From JADFJB01 sp964464595 (GTDB lineage Bacteria; Zhuqueibacterota; JdFR-76; DREG01), in contig CAYXGW010000009.1 of NCBI GenBank assembly GCA_964464595.1, forward strand, positions 36,370 to 100,369: a stretch of DNA of 64,000 nt, in the 5' to 3' direction. The notes below the pieces were generated by a model. The model saw only the letters and a program-made list of their open reading frames with translations. It had not been told where the DNA came from and did not search any database. How positions within the stretch are numbered: position 1 is the first letter of the stretch; every line of letters begins with the position of its first letter. Shown piece by piece: positions 24,329-33,382 of this stretch. The position numbers were made by a program, and so were the translations under genes.

Positions 24329-25164
24329 CACGATTCCTTTTTATATACACCGGGTTTAATATATCGATAAGGACATTGATTTCTTGTCAATGATTCAGCA
24401 TGACCAACAAAAAGATAACCACCTGGTTGAGTGTATTTATAGAATTTATTGATTAGATGTTCCCGCTTCATATCGTCGAAATAAATCATCACGTTGCGAC
24501 AAAAGATAACGTCGAAATTCCCTTTAAAGGGGTAATTTTCGCTCATTAAATTTAGCCGCTTGAATAAAACCAGTTTTTTTAATTTATCCTTAACTTTCCA
24601 TGTCTCTTTTGAATTTTCTAAAAAATATTTCCGCAAGTAAGTATTTGGTAAATTCGAAACATTAGTACTAGCGTAAATCGCTCCTCTAGCCTTCTTTAAT
24701 ATTTCCAAAGAAATGTCTGTAGCAAGAATTCCTGAATCCCAATTACTAATTTTCATGCCAAAGTATTCTAACAACAACATTGCCAAGGAATAGGGTTCCT
24801 CTCCGGATGAGCAGCCTGCACACCAAATTCGTAATTTATGTTTCTTACTTCCTGCTTTTTTCTGTGCTATTTCAGGAAGAATATTTTTTACTAAAAAATC
24901 AAAATGTTCCTTCTCCCTAAAAAAATATGTATGATTGGTGGATATTTTATCGATTAAGGTTGTCATGGCTTCACCCGATGTATCTGACTTTACGTAGTCA
25001 TAATACTGTCCAAAACTATGAAATCCATTTTGGCTAAGAACTTTTCGCAGCCTGCCAACAACCAAGCCTTTTTTTTGATCACAAAGGTTAATCCCAAATT
25101 GATCATAAATTAGGTTTCTTAAGAGTTTGAACTCATTGTTTGTAATATTTAATTGTAAATCCAA
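24328..25164 (-). CDS. cheR: Chemoreceptor methyltransferase CheR
   Basis: CheR methylates receptor glutamates with S-adenosylmethionine. The 278-residue protein has an N-terminal helical domain and a Rossmann domain with LRIWCAGCSSGEEPYSLAML, GILATDISLEILKKA and FDVIFCRNVMIYFD. The start is TTG with only a weak ribosome site (TATGGTAATAA). It is followed by cheB with overlap. Confidence 0.95.
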   Translation of the reverse strand: MDLQLNITNNEFKLLRNLIYDQFGINLCDQKKGLVVGRLRKVLSQNGFHSFGQYYDYVKSDTSGEAMTTLIDKISTNHTYFFREKEHFDFLVKNILPEIAQKKAGSKKHKLRIWCAGCSSGEEPYSLAMLLLEYFGMKISNWDSGILATDISLEILKKARGAIYASTNVSNLPNTYLRKYFLENSKETWKVKDKLKKLVLFKRLNLMSENYPFKGNFDVIFCRNVMIYFDDMKREHLINKFYKYTQPGGYLFVGHAESLTRNQCPYRYIKPGVYKKES

Positions 25165-25226
25165 TTATTACCATACTTTTGTGTTTAATTTTGAATTGAG
25201 AAAAGTCTATTCATAAATTAATGTAC

Positions 25227-25760
25227 TTATCTGATCACTTTAGAAAAACCGACTTGATCGACAAACTCTTCTGTGAATTTGTCATTTAAGTGCTCACTAT
25301 GTTTAAGGTTTAACACTAAATCCGCTTTTTTCTCCTTATCCTTAAATATTCCAACAAGCGCTCCGGATTCGCTAAATTCTGGCTGAGATGTAATTAATGA
25401 TATTTTCTTCTCTTTACATTTTGAGAGAATATATAGTTTATTCGACTTTTTATGGTACAACTCATCGGGAAATAGCAGTAAGATACTTCCATCACCTATT
25501 TTCTTAAGGTTTCTCCCAATATCACCCGTATCATTTACAATATAAACTTTGGCTGTTAAGTTTTGCTGAGCACATGCGCGGTTTATAAAATCTTTTTGCT
25601 TTTCCAGAAGTCCTTTAGAAATAAAGACAGCCACCTCTTTGGTCTCTGGAAAAATTTGTTTAATAATAAAAAAGTATTGAAATGAACTCACCTCTTGTGC
25701 TGGTATAGAATGGGTTAGCATTAAACTGGAAATTACCGTTATCAATATCTTTTTAAACAT
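25227..25760 (-). CDS. Periplasmic ABC_sub_bind-like protein next to a chemoreceptor
   Basis: This 177-residue protein has a signal peptide (about 1-21). Its fold-type pattern resembles the second half of the ABC_sub_bind family (uncharacterised ABC transporter substrate-binding proteins): ILLLFPDELYHKKSNKLYIL, then ISLITSQPEFSESGALVGIFKDKEKK. No transporter genes are near. Its place between the MCP and cheR suggests a ligand-binding partner for the receptor (inference), but a direct structural role is not excluded. Confidence 0.55.
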   Translation of the reverse strand: MFKKILITVISSLMLTHSIPAQEVSSFQYFFIIKQIFPETKEVAVFISKGLLEKQKDFINRACAQQNLTAKVYIVNDTGDIGRNLKKIGDGSILLLFPDELYHKKSNKLYILSKCKEKKISLITSQPEFSESGALVGIFKDKEKKADLVLNLKHSEHLNDKFTEEFVDQVGFSKVIR

Positions 25761-25816
25761 TTATCTTAAATCTCCTATAAGTTTTTGTTAAGTAACTTTT
25801 CTAACTTCATAATTTT

Positions 25817-28105
25817 CTAGAATTTACCAAATTCATCATCATCAAGTTTAATTATGTCCGATGGATCTATATCTTTATCGTTGGCTTTTCTATCCTTCAG
25901 TCTGTTTACTAGGATACTTGAATTCACTTTAACATCAGAAACATCTAATTTTAAAATATCCTTTGGTTGAATTTGCATTGATGGATTTTCAACATTCCGG
26001 CTTGATAAATTAAAGCTTTTCAGCATCATCTTTAGATTTTCACTTTGGCTGGATAATTCTTTTGCTGCGCTTGCACTTTCTTCAGCACCAGCCGAATTAT
26101 CCTGTGTTATACTGTCAATTTGGTTTAGGCCTAAATTAACCTGGTCGATTCCATGTGCTTGTTCGTTTGAGGCTTCGGCAATTTTTCCGACTAATTCCGT
26201 AACTTCAGTAACACCTTTTACAATTTCATTTAGCGCTTTATCTGTTTCGTTGGCTATCTTTGTACCATTTTCTACTTTTTTTACAGATCCACTAATAAGA
26301 TCCGTAGTTTCTTTTGCCGCCTTGGCGCTACGCTGTGCCAGGTTTCTAACCTCTTCAGCAACTACTGCAAAACCTTTACCATGAACTCCAGCCCTGGCAG
26401 CTTCAACAGCAGCATTAAGAGCCAACAAGTTGGTTTGAAATGCAATTTCATCAATGACTTTTATTATTTTTGAAATTTCATTAGATGAATTATTTATCTC
26501 ATCCATTGCTTGCAGCATTTTCTTCATTTGTTGGTTACCTTGCTCAGCTGCAACATGGGAATTTGATGCAAGCTTATTTGCTTTAAGAGCATTTTCTGCA
26601 TTTATTTTTGTTTGAGATCCAATTTCACCCATAGATGCGCTTATCTCTTCAAGCGAACTTGCCTGTTGCGTAGAACCATGAGAAAGAGATTGACTTGAAT
26701 CGGCCACCTGTTGTGCACCTGCAGTTACAAGATCTACTAAATTACTTACCTGCCCAAGTATTTCATTAAGTGAATTAAATGTGGTGTTGACAGATTCTTT
26801 CATAATTGCATGATCGCCTTTATACTGTCCATTAACTGTAGCCGTTAGGTTACCTTTGGCAATCATAGTAAGACAATCAATCGCTTCATTTATTGGTTGA
26901 AGGATATTATCAAGAGTGTTATTCATACCTAGAATTATTTCTCTATACTCTCCTTCAAATTGAGATGCATTGCCTCGTTTGCTTAATTCGCCTTCTTGGG
27001 CAGCTTTTGCCATTAACTTACTTTCTGCAATAAGAGATCGTAGATTATTGCGAATGGAATCCAAACCTTGTGTTACAAAGACCTGTTTACCTGGAAGCGT
27101 ACGCATTTTTTTTGTTAAATCACCTTTGGCATATTCCTGTAAAATATGAATCCCTTCGGATAATGGTTGGATCACTGCATCCAAAGAATCATTAACGCCT
27201 GAAAGTAATTCAGCATAAGCTCCTTTGAGTTTCGCGGGATTACACCTGGCATCCAAATTTCCTTTCTTCTGTTCATCTGTGGTTTTTTGAAGCTCCATCT
27301 CCATCACGGCAAGACTTTCCTTCATCGTCACCATAGCATTACCCAGAACATCTTGATTCGAAACTGCATTAAAGTGAACTGAGAGATTCCCTTGTGCAAT
27401 CTGGTCTGCAACATGAGCTTTGTTCTTTTGCGCATCAATCATTGTACGAAATGAATCAGCAAGTTTACCTATTTCATCTCCTCTCTGGATATTTATTTGT
27501 TGATCCAAATTCCCTTTTTCTAATTCTTGTGCTATAGTTGTGATCTGTTGAATAGGTTTGGAAATAAAATTAGCAGTAATTATTGTAATCAAAGTAAATA
27601 CTGCAATCATAACCAGGGCCAAAAGTATCGATGTCCATCTTGCCGAGCTTAAAGATTTATTCCGATTTTCCAGCGAAATTCCAATCGTTAATGAACCTAT
27701 TTCCTGACCATTCGCTTTAACTGGAACAGTGTAAAACATTTCATCAGTTAATTCTTTTGTAGATTGTGACATCCCAACCGCATTTATTTTTTCTAAACCT
27801 TCTTTGCGATACTCAAAGACTTTGTTTCTGTTTTTATCTTTCACGAGTATGTAAGAAAACAGATCCTGGCGAGTAAATGCATTCACTGCAGAATTTACTT
27901 CATCCCCGTCTTCAAATTCTAAGCCGGATATTACGGCGTTTCCTGCAATTGCACTCATCACTTCAAGAGAGGATTGTAAATTTGATGTTAAGGCTCTTTT
28001 CGTCAAACCAGTGTTGATGATTGTCGCAATCAACATTAGGATGACTATCGAACTAATAAAAGTGATTAACATTTTGATCTTAATATTCATATTTTTGAAT
28101 TGCAT
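25817..28105 (-). CDS. Methyl-accepting chemotaxis protein with a HAMP-like array
   Basis: This 762-residue transducer has a membrane helix (about 10-30), a small periplasmic sensor of about 120 residues and a second membrane helix (about 157-180). A HAMP domain follows (ISKPIQQITTIAQELEKGNLDQQI). Several more HAMP-like repeats come next, each with a GNL/GDL/GEL motif (near residues 243, 279, 325, 371 and 420). The signalling domain is complete, with hairpin tip IDEIAFQTNLLALNAAVEAARAG. The C-terminus ends DDDEFGKF, without a CheR/CheB tethering pentapeptide. The ATG has AAGG upstream. Confidence 0.93.
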   Translation of the reverse strand: MQFKNMNIKIKMLITFISSIVILMLIATIINTGLTKRALTSNLQSSLEVMSAIAGNAVISGLEFEDGDEVNSAVNAFTRQDLFSYILVKDKNRNKVFEYRKEGLEKINAVGMSQSTKELTDEMFYTVPVKANGQEIGSLTIGISLENRNKSLSSARWTSILLALVMIAVFTLITIITANFISKPIQQITTIAQELEKGNLDQQINIQRGDEIGKLADSFRTMIDAQKNKAHVADQIAQGNLSVHFNAVSNQDVLGNAMVTMKESLAVMEMELQKTTDEQKKGNLDARCNPAKLKGAYAELLSGVNDSLDAVIQPLSEGIHILQEYAKGDLTKKMRTLPGKQVFVTQGLDSIRNNLRSLIAESKLMAKAAQEGELSKRGNASQFEGEYREIILGMNNTLDNILQPINEAIDCLTMIAKGNLTATVNGQYKGDHAIMKESVNTTFNSLNEILGQVSNLVDLVTAGAQQVADSSQSLSHGSTQQASSLEEISASMGEIGSQTKINAENALKANKLASNSHVAAEQGNQQMKKMLQAMDEINNSSNEISKIIKVIDEIAFQTNLLALNAAVEAARAGVHGKGFAVVAEEVRNLAQRSAKAAKETTDLISGSVKKVENGTKIANETDKALNEIVKGVTEVTELVGKIAEASNEQAHGIDQVNLGLNQIDSITQDNSAGAEESASAAKELSSQSENLKMMLKSFNLSSRNVENPSMQIQPKDILKLDVSDVKVNSSILVNRLKDRKANDKDIDPSDIIKLDDDEFGKF

Positions 28106-28220
28106 AATTGAACCTTCGCTGTTAGTACGTTTAATGAGTCAATGGTTCCCATCATCACCTTTCTCACTTCTTTCCCGATTAATTTGATTTCCACTTTTAT
28201 TGATGGGGTTCAACTACAAT

Positions 28221-28721
28221 TTAATTTTGTTCTGATTGTAAACTTTGTAATTCTTCATTAAAAAGTAATTTCTTAGTATCCAAAAGAATTTTCACTTTAT
28301 TTTCGAATTTACCAAGACCCGCAATATATCTACTCTCAGAATCTTTAGTAATTTGAGGTGGCGGATCCACATCCTCTCTAGGAATGTCAATGACTTCAGA
28401 CACCGTATCCACGATTAATCCAATTGAAGAATTATTTATATTGACAACTACAATACAAGTCCTGTCATCATATCCTCTTTCTTCAAAATGGAATCTGAGC
28501 CTTACATCGATAACGGGTACTACTTTTCCTCGAAGATTAATAACACCTTTTATGTAGTATGGTGTATCAGGTAAATCAGTTATGGTTTGTATACCAATGA
28601 TTTCGGTAACATCACTTATTTCAATGCCATATTCCTCGTTTTCAATAGCAAATGTTAAGTATCTGCCATTCAAAGTATTTTGGCTTTGATCTGTATCTGT
28701 TGCGGTTAGTTCTTCAGCCAT
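28221..28721 (-). CDS. cheW: Chemotaxis coupling protein CheW
   Basis: CheW joins receptors to the kinase CheA. The 166-residue protein has the usual SH3-like pattern: YLTFAIENEEYGIEISDVTEI, ITDLPDTPYYIKGVINLRGKVVPVIDVRLRF, then ILLDTKKLL near the end. Its ATG follows the cheA stop directly. Confidence 0.95.
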   Translation of the reverse strand: MAEELTATDTDQSQNTLNGRYLTFAIENEEYGIEISDVTEIIGIQTITDLPDTPYYIKGVINLRGKVVPVIDVRLRFHFEERGYDDRTCIVVVNINNSSIGLIVDTVSEVIDIPREDVDPPPQITKDSESRYIAGLGKFENKVKILLDTKKLLFNEELQSLQSEQN

Positions 28722-31013
28722 TTAACTCTCCACTAATTCTGATTGTGTTTCGGCTAGTTTGATTATATTTGCGATGTCCAGAATAAGGCATATATTTCCA
28801 TCACCCAAAATTGTACATCCGTTTACACCTTTCACCTCTCCCATGTATGGCGGAAGTGATTTTATGACGAGCTGCTTTTGCTCTATTATTTCATCAACAA
28901 ACAAGCAAACAGATTTACTACCTTTCTCTGCAACAACCATCAGTCCTTCATTTAAATCTGTTTTTGCATCGAATATATTATGCAGTTCATGAATTCTTAG
29001 AACGGGTAAAAGCTCATCTCTGATTTTTACTATTTCTTGACCGTCGAATAAATTCGTGACACTGGATTGTTGTATTTTTAATGATTCACGAATATCCAAG
29101 GTTGGAATTGCATATATTGAATGCCCAACCCTCATGAGCATACCTTCAACGATTGCAGTAGTTAAGGGGATTCTAAGGCTAAAGGTTGAACCCTCACCCT
29201 TTTTGCTTGCAACCTCAACTCTTCCCCGAATGCTCTCAAGGTTTCGCACCACAACATCCATTCCTACTCCGCGTCCTGAAATATCAGTTACTTTATCTGC
29301 AGTTGAAAAACCCGGGGCAAAAATCATATCGGACACCTGTTGATCCGTAAGATCTTCCCCTGTTCCTGTTATAATACCTTTTTCAATTGCCTTAGCAATA
29401 ATTTTTTCACGATCCAGACCTTTTCCATCATCCTGAATCACAATCCAGATTTCCCCACCAACTCTTTTCGCTTCCAGAAAAACATTGCCAACAGGATCTT
29501 TACCGGCTTGCTTTCTTTCATCGCTAAGCTCCAAACCATGGTCAACGGAATTCCGGATGATATGGACCAAGGGATCAGAAATGTGTTCAATCACCGAACG
29601 ATCCACATCAGTTTCGCCGCCAGCAATTGAAAGCTCTACTTTTTTTCCACTTTTATTAGCCAAATCCCGTACCAGACGAATCATTTTTCGAAAGAGACCG
29701 GAAACCGGGACCATCCTCATCGAAGTGGATATTTCTTGCAAGTAGCGAATATTTTTTTGCAAATGCATAGCGGATTTCTCAAAACCGGGTAAATCTTTTT
29801 CCATAATATCGGGATGCTGCGAAACCATCGATTCTGCTATAACTATTTCACCCACCAAATCCATTAATTCGTTTAACTTGTTTACGTCTACGCGGATGAA
29901 TTCATTTGAAACGCTTTTTTTCGAAACGGCAGCCTTTTCCACTGATTCCATTTTAGGTCTTTCTTCAGGATCAGATCTCACCGGACCAGCTTTGGCATCT
30001 TGCGATTCAGTTTTTTCTATTTGTGGAAGCACTTCATCCAAACCGATTTTTTGTTGAGGACTCACAATAGTTTTTTCTTTTTCATGCCCATTAAAAGAAT
30101 TGGTCATCAACTCTATAAAATCATCCAGGTTCTCAATAACCGGCTTTTTGTTCGATGACATATTTTGTAGAGCATTTCTAATTTTATCGGGAATTTCGAG
30201 CAGTATGGATATCTGGGAATGAGTCAGTTCTAATTCGCCGGAACGCACCAATTCCAGAAAGTTTTCCGAAATATGTGTAATGGTAACAATATCCGTATAG
30301 TCCAAAAATCCGGCATTGCCTTTCAAAGTATGTAAAGAACGAAAAGCGTTATCAGCTAACTCCACATTACCAGGATTTTTCTCAATCTCTAATAATTCTT
30401 GTTCAAGAGAATCAAGTAGTTCATCGGTTTCGGCTACATACTGTTTGATTAATTCATCTGTTACTAACAATTCTTGCAATTCAGAATAATCGATCTTTTC
30501 TGGCTCTTCTCCCTGAGTTTCTCTTTGTTCTTTTTGAGCATGAGAATCAATTTCAACCTGCTCATCTGAATTGGGTTCGACGCCTGCAGAAGCTGGGGTT
30601 TCATTTACCATTCTATCCAGACGCTCAATTAATTCTTGCGCCCTCTCTTCAAATCCTTCCTCAGTTGCTTTCGATCGAAGATGGTTAAAAACACCTCGAA
30701 AGAAATCACAAAGCTCCAGAAAAATATCTATATGATCTTTGATGAGGGGAATTTTGTTTTTCCGAACTAAATCTAACAGTGTTTCAGCATGATGGGTAGT
30801 CCTATTGGTTATTGTCAATCCAATAAAACCAGCGCTGCCCTTTATTGAATGGAAGGTCCGAAAAATCTTATCGATTTTTGACGAATCTACATGTCCGCAC
30901 TTGGAAATCGTTTCTTCCAACTCGATAAGCAAAGGTTCTGTTTCTTCAATTCCTTCACTACTTTCACTAATAAATGACTGCAGTATTTCTAAATCTTCTT
31001 CTGTAAATTGCAT
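28722..31013 (-). CDS. cheA: Chemotaxis histidine kinase CheA with two Hpt domains
   Basis: This 763-residue kinase starts the chemotaxis operon. It has two phosphotransfer (Hpt) domains in series, with His55 in FRTFHSIKGSAGF and His228 in FRSLHTLKGNAGF. The dimerisation domain follows (FIRVDVNKLNELMDLVGEIVI), then the ATPase (PLVHIIRNSVDHGLE, DDGKGLDREKI, GRGVGMDVV) and a C-terminal CheW-like domain (GEVKGVNGCTILGDGNICLILDI). Most CheA proteins have one Hpt. Two phospho-sites fit the presence of two CheY proteins and a fused receiver (inference). Confidence 0.95.
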   Translation of the reverse strand: MQFTEEDLEILQSFISESSEGIEETEPLLIELEETISKCGHVDSSKIDKIFRTFHSIKGSAGFIGLTITNRTTHHAETLLDLVRKNKIPLIKDHIDIFLELCDFFRGVFNHLRSKATEEGFEERAQELIERLDRMVNETPASAGVEPNSDEQVEIDSHAQKEQRETQGEEPEKIDYSELQELLVTDELIKQYVAETDELLDSLEQELLEIEKNPGNVELADNAFRSLHTLKGNAGFLDYTDIVTITHISENFLELVRSGELELTHSQISILLEIPDKIRNALQNMSSNKKPVIENLDDFIELMTNSFNGHEKEKTIVSPQQKIGLDEVLPQIEKTESQDAKAGPVRSDPEERPKMESVEKAAVSKKSVSNEFIRVDVNKLNELMDLVGEIVIAESMVSQHPDIMEKDLPGFEKSAMHLQKNIRYLQEISTSMRMVPVSGLFRKMIRLVRDLANKSGKKVELSIAGGETDVDRSVIEHISDPLVHIIRNSVDHGLELSDERKQAGKDPVGNVFLEAKRVGGEIWIVIQDDGKGLDREKIIAKAIEKGIITGTGEDLTDQQVSDMIFAPGFSTADKVTDISGRGVGMDVVVRNLESIRGRVEVASKKGEGSTFSLRIPLTTAIVEGMLMRVGHSIYAIPTLDIRESLKIQQSSVTNLFDGQEIVKIRDELLPVLRIHELHNIFDAKTDLNEGLMVVAEKGSKSVCLFVDEIIEQKQLVIKSLPPYMGEVKGVNGCTILGDGNICLILDIANIIKLAETQSELVES

Positions 31014-31104
31014 TTCTATGATCAGATCCTTTACCGTTTATGAAATTTTGTTTATGTTTATTCAGCTCTAAACCGCATACAGACAACATTCTGCTGCAAA
31101 TATA

Positions 31105-31131
31105 CAATCGGCAATCCCAAAAGAAATTTTA
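31105..31131 (-). promoter_or_regulatory. Sigma-28 (FliA) promoter for the cheA operon
   Basis: The minus strand reads TAAAATTT, eleven spacer bases, then GCCGATTG. The consensus is TAAAGTTT-N11-GCCGATAA, so both key elements (TAAA and GCCGAT) and the spacing match. Transcription would start near 31098, giving a leader of about 85 nt to cheA. The matching sigma factor is encoded at 10994-11800. Confidence 0.85.
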
Positions 31132-31282
31132 GGGGAAATTCTAGTTATTTCATAATAACAGCAGTTAAGTATTTCTGTACAAACACTTTAGAGATTTGCC
31201 ATTTTTACCGACTTAAGATTGAAGTACTATAAATAATAAATTGTGAATATTAATAATTTTGAAAATCAAACTAGGAGATGTG
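31132..31282. other. Divergent cheA/cheY intergenic half
   Basis: This AT-rich stretch must drive the plus-strand cheY-cheX set. A poor sigma-28-like pair (TTTA...ACCGACTT near 31190-31217) is present but scores badly. No sigma-54 site is seen. The plus-strand cheY has a good ribosome site, AGGAG, about six bases before its ATG at 31283. Confidence 0.35.
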
Positions 31283-31657
31283 ATGGGATTTACAGTATTA
31301 GTCGTCGATGATTCTTCTGTTATGAGAAAAATCATTTCAAAAAATTTACGACAGGGGGGAGTTAAAATTGATCACTTACTCGAAGCGGGTGATGGACAGG
31401 AAGGTTTAGAGCAGCTCACAAAGTGGCAATGCGATATCATCCTTAGTGATATAAACATGCCCAATATGGATGGTTTAGAGTTTGTTAAAGAAGTTCGCAA
31501 GCAATCTAATCTGGATCAGTGCAGAATCATTATGATAACGACGGAATCAGGTGTTGACACTATGGATGAAGCTTTGAATGCCGGCGCAAATGCATATGTA
31601 GTAAAGCCATTTACTCCGGATCAAATATCGGAAAAGATAAATAGTCTGATAAGATAA
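31283..31657 (+). CDS. cheY: Chemotaxis response regulator CheY
   Basis: This 124-residue receiver has the start MGFTVLVVDDSSVMRK, phospho-acceptor Asp56 in ILSDINMPNMDG, Thr in IIMITTESG and Lys in AYVVKPFTPDQI, the standard CheY set. I chose ATG 31283 with AGGAG upstream over a TTG eight codons earlier. It is transcribed divergently from cheA and followed by a cheX gene. Confidence 0.93.
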   Translation: MGFTVLVVDDSSVMRKIISKNLRQGGVKIDHLLEAGDGQEGLEQLTKWQCDIILSDINMPNMDGLEFVKEVRKQSNLDQCRIIMITTESGVDTMDEALNAGANAYVVKPFTPDQISEKINSLIR

Positions 31658-31678
31658 ATAGTCTGATAAGATAAATAA
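31636..31678 (+). repeat. 17-bp tandem duplication across the cheY stop codon
   Basis: The unit GATAAATAGTCTGATAA occurs twice in perfect tandem (31636-31652 and 31653-31669), followed by a partial third copy. The first copy supplies the last codons of cheY; the stop at 31655-31657 leaves the second copy untranslated. Perfect identity suggests a recent slippage event. Confidence 0.9.
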
Positions 31679-31703
31679 TTTAAATTTTAAGGACGGATTT
31701 ATT

Positions 31704-32180
31704 ATGGAAGTATTGCTTGAAAGGGAAACCAGTCCATTATTAAAAGAAGCCATCGAAGAAACAATTGAGACTTTTGAAATAATGGATATTCATAACATTC
31801 GACTGGTAGAAGGGCCTGTTGATTTTCCAGGCAAATATTTAGTTTCTTCAATTGGCTTTGTAGGTGAATATACAGGATTAATTTCTCTCTATTGCTCTGG
31901 TGATTTATCTGTACATATTGCAGAATGTATGTTAGGTTCGGAAATAGATGATGTTGATGAAGAAGTCCGCGATGCTCTTGGTGAAGTGACGAATTTAATT
32001 GTTGGTACATTTAAATCAAAATTGGGAAATGAACAACCCTTTAAACAATCAATCCCTGCAGTTATTGACGGTAATAATTTTGCAACGAATCATTTCGATT
32101 TGCACGATAATAAGTTGTTTGCCTGCAATGGAGAAAAGTTTACATTATATGTACAACTGACATTTAAAAACAAATCTTAA
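31704..32180 (+). CDS. cheX: CheX-like chemotaxis phosphatase
   Basis: This 158-residue CheX/CheC-superfamily protein has the E-x2-N active-site pattern in DALGEVTNLIVGTFKS and strands VSSIGFVGEYTGLISLYCS and FTLYVQLTFK at the end. It probably dephosphorylates the CheY encoded just upstream. The ATG has AAGGA nine to ten bases upstream. It is paralogous in type to the CheX at 21052-21525 but not closely alike in sequence. Confidence 0.82.
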   Translation: MEVLLERETSPLLKEAIEETIETFEIMDIHNIRLVEGPVDFPGKYLVSSIGFVGEYTGLISLYCSGDLSVHIAECMLGSEIDDVDEEVRDALGEVTNLIVGTFKSKLGNEQPFKQSIPAVIDGNNFATNHFDLHDNKLFACNGEKFTLYVQLTFKNKS

Positions 32181-32187
32181 TAAACTC

Positions 32188-33213
32188 ATGGACCAACAGT
32201 TTGAGGAAGCTCAAAAATGGCTTAATGAATTTCAGACGGATTCTTCAAATGAAATAATTAAAAACCTGGGTCTGCTTTTAGGGGATGAGCTTTCTCCTAT
32301 TGGGCAAGAGTGGTCGCTTATTGAACGGGATCGTACCTTGCCCATTTTTACTCTGCCACTCGCAGTTAGTGCCCTTGATGTAAGTAAATCCTATACGGGT
32401 AATGGTATTCTGATTTTTCAGAAAAGCACTGCCATTCTATTAAGCGGCATACTTTCCATGTATAGTAAAAACATCCTTGAAGAGAAACTTGCGAAATTGG
32501 ATATGGATGAAGGCGACAAAGACGCATTTGGAGAGATCTGCAACCAATTGATTGGCTCCCTGAATCGAATTATGTCTGATCTTTTACCTGAAAAGATACA
32601 TATCAAACAAACAAATACGCATCTCTGGGAACGGAAAAAAGAAATGGAATTCCCGTTCGATGATGAGTACTTAATAAATTTCTCCTATGCCGCAGCAATA
32701 AAAGACCATGGAAATATTAAATTCCATTTAATTTTTCCTGTTTCCATGATTAACAGTTTTATCGAGCAGCAAATAGATTGGGATTCCATCTATACCGCCC
32801 AAACAGAAGACCTTGAGTCAACAGTTGAAGAAGAACAACAAGCCCCAAAAGAAATTCAGGCTCTGATTATCCAGTTAAACTTAAAATGTGATTCTATATT
32901 TCAAACGATACTTTCAAATAATAATATTGATTATGCATTTATTGAATCGTTTGCCGAGTTAAAAGAGAGTGTTTTACAGAATGCAATTAAGTTAATTATA
33001 CTTCTTGCTGATGACAGAGAAAAACTTAGCATTGCGTTATGTAATAAAATCAATAAAGATCTCGAAGGTTACCATATTCCAATATGGCTTCAGGGGAAAG
33101 AATGGAACCAGCAATCGGTTTCTAGAGCAAGTAAAGCAGGCGCCAGTTATCTTGCATTAACTCCTCCTGACCCATCCAGGATCGAAATCAAAGTTCGTGA
33201 ATATTTCAACTAA
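32188..33213 (+). CDS. CheX/CheC-like domain fused to a degenerate receiver
   Basis: This 341-residue protein has an N-terminal CheC/CheX-like domain (about 30-205) with the phosphatase-like motif DAFGEICNQLIGSLNRIM, keeping E-x2-N. After an acidic linker (about 210-225), the last 115 residues have receiver-like alternation (LIIQLNLKCDSIFQTIL, LIILLADDREKLSIAL, YHIPIWLQGK, ASKAGASYLALTPPDPSRI) without the acidic pocket or the usual Lys. It starts 7 nt after cheX. A regulator of CheX/CheY action is plausible, but no known named family fits fully. Confidence 0.6.
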   Translation: MDQQFEEAQKWLNEFQTDSSNEIIKNLGLLLGDELSPIGQEWSLIERDRTLPIFTLPLAVSALDVSKSYTGNGILIFQKSTAILLSGILSMYSKNILEEKLAKLDMDEGDKDAFGEICNQLIGSLNRIMSDLLPEKIHIKQTNTHLWERKKEMEFPFDDEYLINFSYAAAIKDHGNIKFHLIFPVSMINSFIEQQIDWDSIYTAQTEDLESTVEEEQQAPKEIQALIIQLNLKCDSIFQTILSNNNIDYAFIESFAELKESVLQNAIKLIILLADDREKLSIALCNKINKDLEGYHIPIWLQGKEWNQQSVSRASKAGASYLALTPPDPSRIEIKVREYFN

Positions 33214-33382
33214 GTAAAATTGATATTAACATTTCAATCCCTTGTAGATCTAATTGTTCTCATAAAAAGTTAATCTGAGCAGTTTATAACAATTTGAATA
33301 ACTTAATTAAAAATTCCCCTTAACTTTGAAAGTTCTACCCAACCTAGACTGATAATTCTATAACCAAAAATATCAATGGGGA

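Noticed and set aside
31190..31217. Sigma-28-like site for the plus-strand cheY
   Set aside because: The -35 is TTTA or TTAG and the -10 is ACCGACTT; the match is too poor.
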